A stretch of DNA of 64,000 nucleotides from Rebecca billardiae RCC1528 (lineage: Eukaryota > Haptophyta): contig OZ251224.1 of the NCBI GenBank assembly GCA_965240325.2, forward strand, positions 310,001 through 374,000, in the 5' to 3' direction. Shown one piece after another: positions 58,673 through 64,000 of the stretch. Numbering within the stretch: the first letter of the stretch is position 1; each line of letters opens with the position of its first letter. Under the pieces are notes generated by a model, which worked only from the letters and a program-made list of their open reading frames with translations, had not been told where the DNA came from and ran no database searches. A program made the translations under genes and the position numbers.

Positions 58673-59273
58673 AATATACGCGATGGCCGACCCGTGCCCG
58701 GCGCCGGTCAGCCCGCCCGCGTAAGCGGCTCACTAACTACTAAGCGTAGCTTCATTACAGACACAGCAGACTACACTGTATTATGGCGCACGGCCCCCCC
58801 CGAAAGGTCTGAGCGTGAGCGAAAGCCGGGGGGGGGCGGCGCACGTGCTCCGCAAAATCAAAAAGAGGATGCGCGCAGGATTTTGGGGATTTTTGTAGGT
58901 TGATTCAGATGTGACCGGACCCCTAGTTGACGCATTTCGCTGCCAATGATTGCGTTTGTAGTGGATGCTAATTTTAACGATAGTAACACTTAGGGGAATG
59001 CAGGGTGGAATAGCACATAACACCAGCCGTGTGTTCGAACATTCCGTCATAGTAAGATGCTTGAATTGTAAGAGCCTGAAACAGCTCGCCAACCATAGAA
59101 TTAGAAAAGAGAGGTTCGGTCGGCTTTTTGATGTCGCTTGAAGTAAAGTATTGCCGGCATCTGAAGTCATGAACCGTCGCTTCTCAGTCACGGGCGGATA
59201 TCATCAGGTTGGCGCGATGTTCTAGCTAGGGCACGCGATCCGCATCGTTTCGCACGAACCCTCGCGGGCGACG
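58673..59273. other. intergenic, no gene seen
   Basis: About 600 bp, less GC-rich than its neighbours, with a C-run/G-run pair (58792-58840) that could fold. The one moderately long frame (minus strand, 58781-59191) has no domain features. Confidence 0.5.
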
Positions 59274-59340
59274 AGATATATCATTGACGCGGGTAGCCTG
59301 AAGGCGTTCCCTTCGGGCTACCCGCGTCAATGATATATCT
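59274..59340. repeat. 67-bp near-perfect hairpin
   Basis: The arms 59274-59298 and 59316-59340 are exact 25-bp reverse complements. After one T-G wobble five more pairs form (GAAGG/CCTTC), leaving a five-base loop CGTTC. RNA from either strand would fold into an almost uninterrupted 31-bp stem. Confidence 0.92.
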
Positions 59341-59933
59341 CCCGCGCGCGATTCATAACCGTATCCTTTCTGATTACTATAGTTATCTCCCGTCGATTAA
59401 TACTGCTCATCGTAACACGGCTTCGCGCGATGATACAAAAGCCCTGCCACACGAACGAGCGGGCTCGCGAGCAAAGCCTCTGAGGCGGGCAATGCGTGAC
59501 GCAGGCACGATCTTCAATCCGACAAGACTCAGCGCTGGTGCGCGCAGCTGCGCGGCGGGTCCCAACGGCCGTCGCCATCGCATTCGTGCCTCGCTCACTC
59601 CGCGCGCCCCGCCCTGCCATGCGCGCGCGCCCGCGTGCGCCACGCCGCACGCCCGCGCAGCTGAACTCTCGGCATGTTCGCGGGAAGTCACTCGCCCAAG
59701 CCCTCACGCTCGCGCCGTCCATGACCATGGCCGCGCTGTGATGGCTCCGCGTGCGGAGTGCTGACCGTGAGCCTCTCTCTCTCTGGCTGCGCATGACGGC
59801 GCGGCAAGCAGCGCGCGCAGATCTGCGGGCGACGAGGCTGGGCGCCAGTCCTCGCAGCTCGAGGCCGAGCGCGGACATCTGTTTTGCTCGCGACGAGGCT
59901 GGGCTTAGATCTGCGAGCGGCGAGTCCGCGACG

Positions 59934-60506
59934 ATGGCGAGGTGGCATATGCTACGGGCGACGCCGTGCTCCTCTCTCGCCCGTGCTCGCAGTCGCCCTC
60001 GCGCTCCAGGCCGTCGGCCGACAGCACCCGCGGCGGCGCCGACGCGCACAAAGGTCGCAATCCAGGGTGTCACGTGCCGTGGGGAGCTCATTGTGCCCGC
60101 ATTCGAGGGGAAGACGCCGAGGGCGTGCAAGGAGCGGCTGCTGCGGCTGCGGGAGGTCGTAGACAGGCTCGAGCCGCGGCTGCTCGCGACGCTCTTTCCC
60201 GCCGCCGACCGGCCGACGAGCTGCGAGCTCAGAGCTGCGAGCTCATTCATCCGGCGACGCTGCGCCGATCCCGCCGAGCGCGCGAGGCTGTGCGAGGCTG
60301 AGACGGGCGAGCTGCCGAGCGCGATCTCTGCGCTGCGCGCGGCCACAGCAGGGCTGCCCGACGCGCACCGGGCGGAGGCGCTGCGGCTGCTGCGCGTCGA
60401 GTTCGACACGGCGCAGCCCCCCGAGTCCGTCGATCGCGTCGATTACTCGCGCCCGCGCCGGCCGCCCGCCTCCTGCACGGCAACGCGCCGGGCGCGCGCA
60501 TCGTGA
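59934..60506 (+). CDS. hypothetical protein, 190 residues
   Basis: Not recognised. The frame is open from 59751 but with a GTG first codon; ATGs occur at 59793 and 59934. The central part (IQGVTCRGELIVPAFEGK, ACKERLLRLREVVDRLEPRL, SAISALRAATAGLPDAHR) is helix-like and more protein-like than the flanks. The minus strand carries an equally long frame, so coding is uncertain. Confidence 0.3.
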   Translation: MARWHMLRATPCSSLARARSRPRAPGRRPTAPAAAPTRTKVAIQGVTCRGELIVPAFEGKTPRACKERLLRLREVVDRLEPRLLATLFPAADRPTSCELRAASSFIRRRCADPAERARLCEAETGELPSAISALRAATAGLPDAHRAEALRLLRVEFDTAQPPESVDRVDYSRPRRPPASCTATRRARAS

Positions 60507-61528
60507 TTCGGTGAAGAACGCGAGGGAACTACCAGGGCCGTGCGCCCTCAACTTCGTTGTTTACTACCCGAAGATCGGCGTAGCCGATCATATCGGTCGT
60601 ACTCGTTACTCGTACTCACTCACGCAGTCGTAGTCCGAGTCATCGGAGTGGGCGAGTCGCGGCGCCGGCGGGCCGCGTGGCCGCGTGGGTGTGCCATGAT
60701 GCGGCGGCAGGCAGATCGATCTCACTGAGAGTATATATGCGGATATGATATCGACGATCCTGACAGCAGTCACAGTGCTGTCAGTAACTCACGACTGTGT
60801 CATGACACTGTGTCAGTGTGAGTGTCACACTGTGTCACTTCCCCGTTCCCGGGCCGAGCCCCGGCCCCGGGCCCGGGCCCGGCCCTGCGATCGGGCCGCC
60901 ATCGGCCAGCGGACCAGCAGCGGGCAGCGGCCTCCGACCGGTCGGACCGTCACCGTGGGGCCAGCCGGGTCACCCGGCGCTGGTGAGTGGTGGGGGCGGC
61001 ATCATCGTCCCGCGTCCGGTCCGTCCGGCGGGCCCGGAGACCGGTCTGGGCTCTGGCGGCGGCACTGGACCGCGTAGTCCGTAGCCGTACTAGGCTGGCG
61101 GCGGCTCCGCGCCGGCTTGTCCCGGTCCGACTAACTGCTCTCATACTGACGATGTAATATACTCGCATATATACTAGCTCGATCTGCTATAACTCGTCAC
61201 TACTACTATATATAATATAAGCGGGCTAAGCGGCGCGCGCCTGCACTCGGCATGCCTGTGCACACTCGTTATAATCATAATAAATTGTTTAATATTAATA
61301 TGCCGCAGCGCAGTGTCATCTGAGGGCTCAATGACGCGGCAGTAGTGACTGTGAGTGAACACGGACATCGGACGCCCGCTCTGACGAAGCAGAGGGACAG
61401 TCACAGAGCCAGAGGCACGATGCCCGTGCCGTGCGGCCTGGCACCGTCCTGCTGATCGACGCGGACCGACGATCCGAGGGTGAAGCCTGAAGCGACGTCG
61501 TCGGCCACCTCGGGTCTGCGCGGCACCT
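60507..61528. other. intergenic, no gene seen
   Basis: About 1 kb. It includes a pure G/C block (60843-60900) rich in GGGCCCGG and GACTGTGTCA-type short repeats near 60780-60840. TATATATAATATAAG lies at 61208-61222. No supported gene. Confidence 0.5.
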
Positions 61529-62242
61529 CTACGGTGCCCCTGACAGCGCCTCGGGCGCGTGAGCCGTAGGCGCAGGGCTCGCCGCGGCAGGCAGCGCACC
61601 GTGCAGCTCGCACACGGCGTTGATGGCGAACGACTGCAGCTCGGTGCGGCTCACCCCGCGCCGCGTCATGTGGGGCAGGACGAGCGGAGGCAGGCACGGC
61701 TCCTCGTTGCAGCCGTGCAGCTCGCTCAGCCACTCCGACACGAAGGCCTTGTCGATCGTGAGCCGATTGCACGGCGCGTACTGCAGCAGCGCCTCGCAGA
61801 CGTCGATGCCCCCCGTCTCGTGAGGCTCAAGCAGTGATTTGGCGGCGAGCGCCTCTCGCACGGCGCGCTGCGGCTCGGCGGCCGCAGGCGCGGCGGCATC
61901 GGAGCTCGATCCGTTCTTGACCGTCGCGTCCGCTGCAACCTCGAGCGCGGCCTTTCTGAGCTGCGCCAGCTTGGCCGGCTGCACCCTGTGCACGCGCGTG
62001 AGCTGCTCGCACTCCGCGTCCGTCGGGCTGCCCAGCCGGCCGGCGATCAGCCTGAGCTGCTCCGGACTGCTCGCGCCCGCCATCAGCGGCGTGCGCAGGA
62101 TCATCTCCGCAATGATGCAGCCCACCGACCACAGGTCCACCTCCATGCCGTAGCTGCCGGCGGCCAGCAGCAGCTCGGGCGCGCGGTAGAAGCGCGTGAC
62201 GATATAGTTGGTCATGTGCGGAGGCGCGCGCGAGGCGCCGCT

Positions 62243-62274
<32 letters not shown>

Positions 62275-63328
62275 CGCCGCCGCCGCTGCCCCCGGCGTGG
62301 CCTTCGCCCACCTGCTTCGTGTCGGCGAGGATCCGAGAGATGCCGTAGTCGGCGATGCGCAGCGAGCAGTCGCGGTTGATGAGCAGATTCGACGGCTTGA
62401 GGTCGCGATGCACCACGTTCGCCGCGTGCAGCGCGCGCAGCCCGCGCAGCAGCTGGTACGTGAAGAACTTGCAGTGCTCGTCCGTGATTGGCTGGCTGGA
62501 GCGGATGACTGCATGCAGGTCGCAGTCCATGCGCGGCATCACGAGATAGAGCGAGGTCCAGGCGAGCAGCGGGCCCTCGAGCGGCGGGATGAGGTCGAGG
62601 AGCCCGACGAGGTTCTCGTGCGGGTGCCGGCGGATGTGCAGCAGGATGCCGAGCTCGCGGATCGCCGCCTGCAGCTCGATGGGGTGGCCGACCGCCGCCA
62701 CCTTCTTCAAGATCACGCGATCGCCCGACACGCTGTCCTCGGCCTGCGCGATCACGCCGTACGCGCCGCGGCCGAGCAGCCCCGAGAGCTTGTACCGCTC
62801 GGTCGTGTGGAACTCGACGTCGTCGAGCGTGACCGGGCTGCACGACGTGCGCGGGCAGGCGTCGATCAGCTTCTGGGACAGCTCGGGCACGGCACCCAGC
62901 GAGACATCCGAGTCGAGGTTGAGTGGCGCGCGCAGCGTCAGGCCCTCGCGGTCCCACGCGAGGAGGCGCTTGTAGAAGAGGATGAACTCGTCGAACGATA
63001 TGACCCGGTCTTTGTTCAGGTCGACCGTCTGGATGTAGAGCTCCACGCGCCGCTTGTGCAGCGAGGCGTGAGAGACACCGATGTCGACGAGCATGTCAAA
63101 GAACTCGGAGTAGTCGAGGTGGCCGTTCTTGTCCTTATCGTAGCGCCTGTACATCACGACCGCCGCCGCATGCAGCTCGCTCTCTTTCGGCTCCACCTCA
63201 GGCGGTAGCCGCCTCACATCCACGCGCAGCTTGAGCAACCTGACAGCTGCGCGCGCGAGAGCCCACTTGCTGCTTCGGCCCACGAGCTCGCCCACGCGAG
63301 CGCGCTTGGCCAGGCGCGGGCTTGACAT
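61529..63328 (-). CDS. EF-hand MAPK-like protein kinase
   Basis: A 599-residue intronless protein with a true ATG. Two canonical EF-hand loops sit at the N-terminus: D64-K-D-K-N-G-H-L-D-Y-S-E75 and D103-L-N-K-D-R-V-I-S-F-D-E114. The kinase domain spans about 178-545: GRGAYG at 186-191, K208 in VILKK, HRDLKPSN at 307-314, DYG at 327-329 instead of DFG, and APE at 383-385. The activation loop reads MTNYIVTRFYRAPEL, so a MAPK-type TxY motif is present as TNY (373-375). A Gly-rich insertion (about 340-365, coded by a GCC-type repeat) lengthens the loop before it. The C-lobe has a second low-complexity insert. The predicted role is a calcium-responsive MAPK-like kinase; in plants and alveolates calcium kinases (CDPKs) carry their EF-hands after a CaMK-type kinase, unlike here. 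Divergent from a PP2C gene. Confidence 0.93.
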
Positions 63329-63706
63329 CGCGAGAGGCTACGCCTGGGGGTGCCTCCTCCAACCCAGCGCCACGCCTCGAACCGCACGTCTGCCGCCCAG
63401 CGAGCCCGAGCTGCACAGCCGTGCCCGAACGCCACGCAGCAGACGGTGGCCGCGCCGACGCGCGCTCGGCGGTCAAGATCTACCAGTACGGCGACTCAAG
63501 GACGAGAGTACGGCTGAACCGCTGAAAACGCGCGAGGCGTCGTCACTCCGGGTGCAAACCTTCGCCCGGAGCCCTTGGGCCTTGGCCCGGATCTCGATCG
63601 TAGATCCGGCAGAGCTTGGAGCTTGTCGGGCACTCGGGCTGCTCGCTCGCCATCAAGTGCGTCCTTCGCCGTGACGGCCGGGGCGTGGGGACGTGTCCGC
63701 GCCAAT
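63329..63706. promoter_or_regulatory. bidirectional region, EF-hand kinase / PPTC7
   Basis: 378 bp between divergent ATGs. No clear TATA box. Short frames here lack coding character. Confidence 0.4.
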
Positions 63707-64000
63707 ATGCTGCTGGCCACTCCGCGCCCCAGGATGTGGCTGCTCACGGTCGCCGTGACGCGGCGCCTGTGCAGCGCTGCGGTCAGAATCGACGTGGGCG
63801 TCGCCAGCCTGCCCGACCCGAGCAAGAAGAAGGGCGAGGACGCCCATCTCGTCTCGCAGCAGCGGCAGGTGACGATCGCGGGCGTCTTCGACGGCGTGGG
63901 AGGGTGGGCGCAGTACGGCGTCGACCCGAGCCGGTACTCGAATCAGCTCGCAAATCTGGTCGAGCTGGAGCTCACGGGACAGGTGGAGAGCACCGGCTCC
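63707..64000 (+). CDS. PPTC7: PPTC7-type PP2C phosphatase, 5' part (cut by window end)
   Basis: The first 98 codons of a longer gene. The N-terminus (MLLATPRPRMWLLTVAVTRRLCSAAV) is basic and hydrophobic without acids, like a mitochondrial presequence. It is followed by KKKGEDAHLVSQQ and VTIAGVFDGVGGWAQYGVDPSRYS. GED and DGVGGW..YGVDPS are the metal-binding start of the PPTC7 branch of PP2C phosphatases, which dephosphorylate mitochondrial matrix proteins. The frame is open to the last base of the window. Confidence 0.88.
   Translation, partial: MLLATPRPRMWLLTVAVTRRLCSAAVRIDVGVASLPDPSKKKGEDAHLVSQQRQVTIAGVFDGVGGWAQYGVDPSRYSNQLANLVELELTGQVESTGS

Noticed and set aside
58781-59191. A 136-codon minus-strand frame
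   Set aside because: AT-richer than local genes, no domain, and non-coding codon pattern; kept as intergenic.
1-64000. CRISPR arrays, bacterial promoters or operons, riboswitches
   Set aside because: The gene content and introns are eukaryotic; the repeats seen are LTRs, microsatellites, inverted repeats or dispersed elements, none with CRISPR spacing.
1-64000. tRNA or rRNA genes
   Set aside because: I found no cloverleaf with a T-arm GTTCRANNC and acceptor stem, and no rRNA-like sequence, by eye; a covariance-model scan would be decisive.

Overview
The window is nuclear DNA from a very GC-rich eukaryote, most likely a microalga with a secondary plastid. A haptophyte-like organism is my best guess; a pelagophyte or another stramenopile is possible. 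The reasons are short spliceosomal introns (92-178 bp), nucleolar, ER, endosomal and mitochondrial eukaryotic genes, plastid-type leaders (a signal peptide followed by an AxA|F-like or PGAP-like junction) on several proteins, a strong G/C third-position bias, and AT-rich simple repeats between genes. There are no operons, and no tRNA, rRNA or CRISPR features that I can see. All 15 introns I could place start with GTG (13 with GTGCG) and end in GCAG.

Layout. 1-6726: a nearly complete copia LTR retrotransposon with an unbroken 2008-codon gag-pol and matching LTR segments. 8.1-10.3 kb (-): a glutamine-rich protein with two homeodomain-like segments. 11.1-13.3 kb (+): a tandem pair of SET-domain genes with the same intron. 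14.1-15.6 kb (-): a MGRN1/LUL-type RING ubiquitin ligase in four exons. 16.0-19.2 kb (-): a five-exon tepsin (AP-4 accessory protein). It is divergent from a 1332-residue WD40/protein-kinase/RBR-like zinc-finger protein (19.5-23.5 kb, +). 26.5-29.5 kb: a divergent pair, a DUF1995 plastid-type protein (-) and a LIM/DA1-type metallopeptidase (+). 29.6-32.9 kb: three consecutive long inverted repeats with no credible gene. 34.6-36.8 kb: two unrecognised genes, head to head. 40.3-44.0 kb (-): NOP58 followed by an NSUN5-type rRNA methyltransferase, the latter divergent from a TPR membrane protein (44.3-45.9 kb, +). 47.1-48.4 kb (+): a FYVE-SYLF protein. 50.1-52.8 kb (-): a HAD-like protein and an ERO1-type oxidase. 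53.0-54.4 kb (+): mitochondrial-type bL33 and a PTEN phosphatase whose reading frames overlap. 54.6-55.7 kb (-): a frameshifted, mobile-element-like nuclease ORF. 61.5-64.0 kb: a two-EF-hand MAPK-like kinase (-) divergent from the start of a PPTC7-type PP2C phosphatase (+), which runs off the window.

Three copies of one dispersed element (23.8-26.2, 37.7-39.5 and 56.0-58.7 kb) share both ends and carry the same coiled-coil coding segment. The third copy also holds a nested 0.9-kb inverted-repeat element. Functionally the genes are mostly housekeeping or signalling: membrane traffic (tepsin, FYVE-SYLF, PTEN), ribosome biogenesis (NOP58, NSUN5), ubiquitin (MGRN1, RBR fusion), redox folding (ERO1) and kinase/phosphatase signalling. 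The most unusual items are the WD40-kinase-RBR fusion, the EF-hand MAPK-like kinase, the chained inverted repeats, the gene-fragment-carrying element family and the uniform GTGCG...GCAG intron borders.
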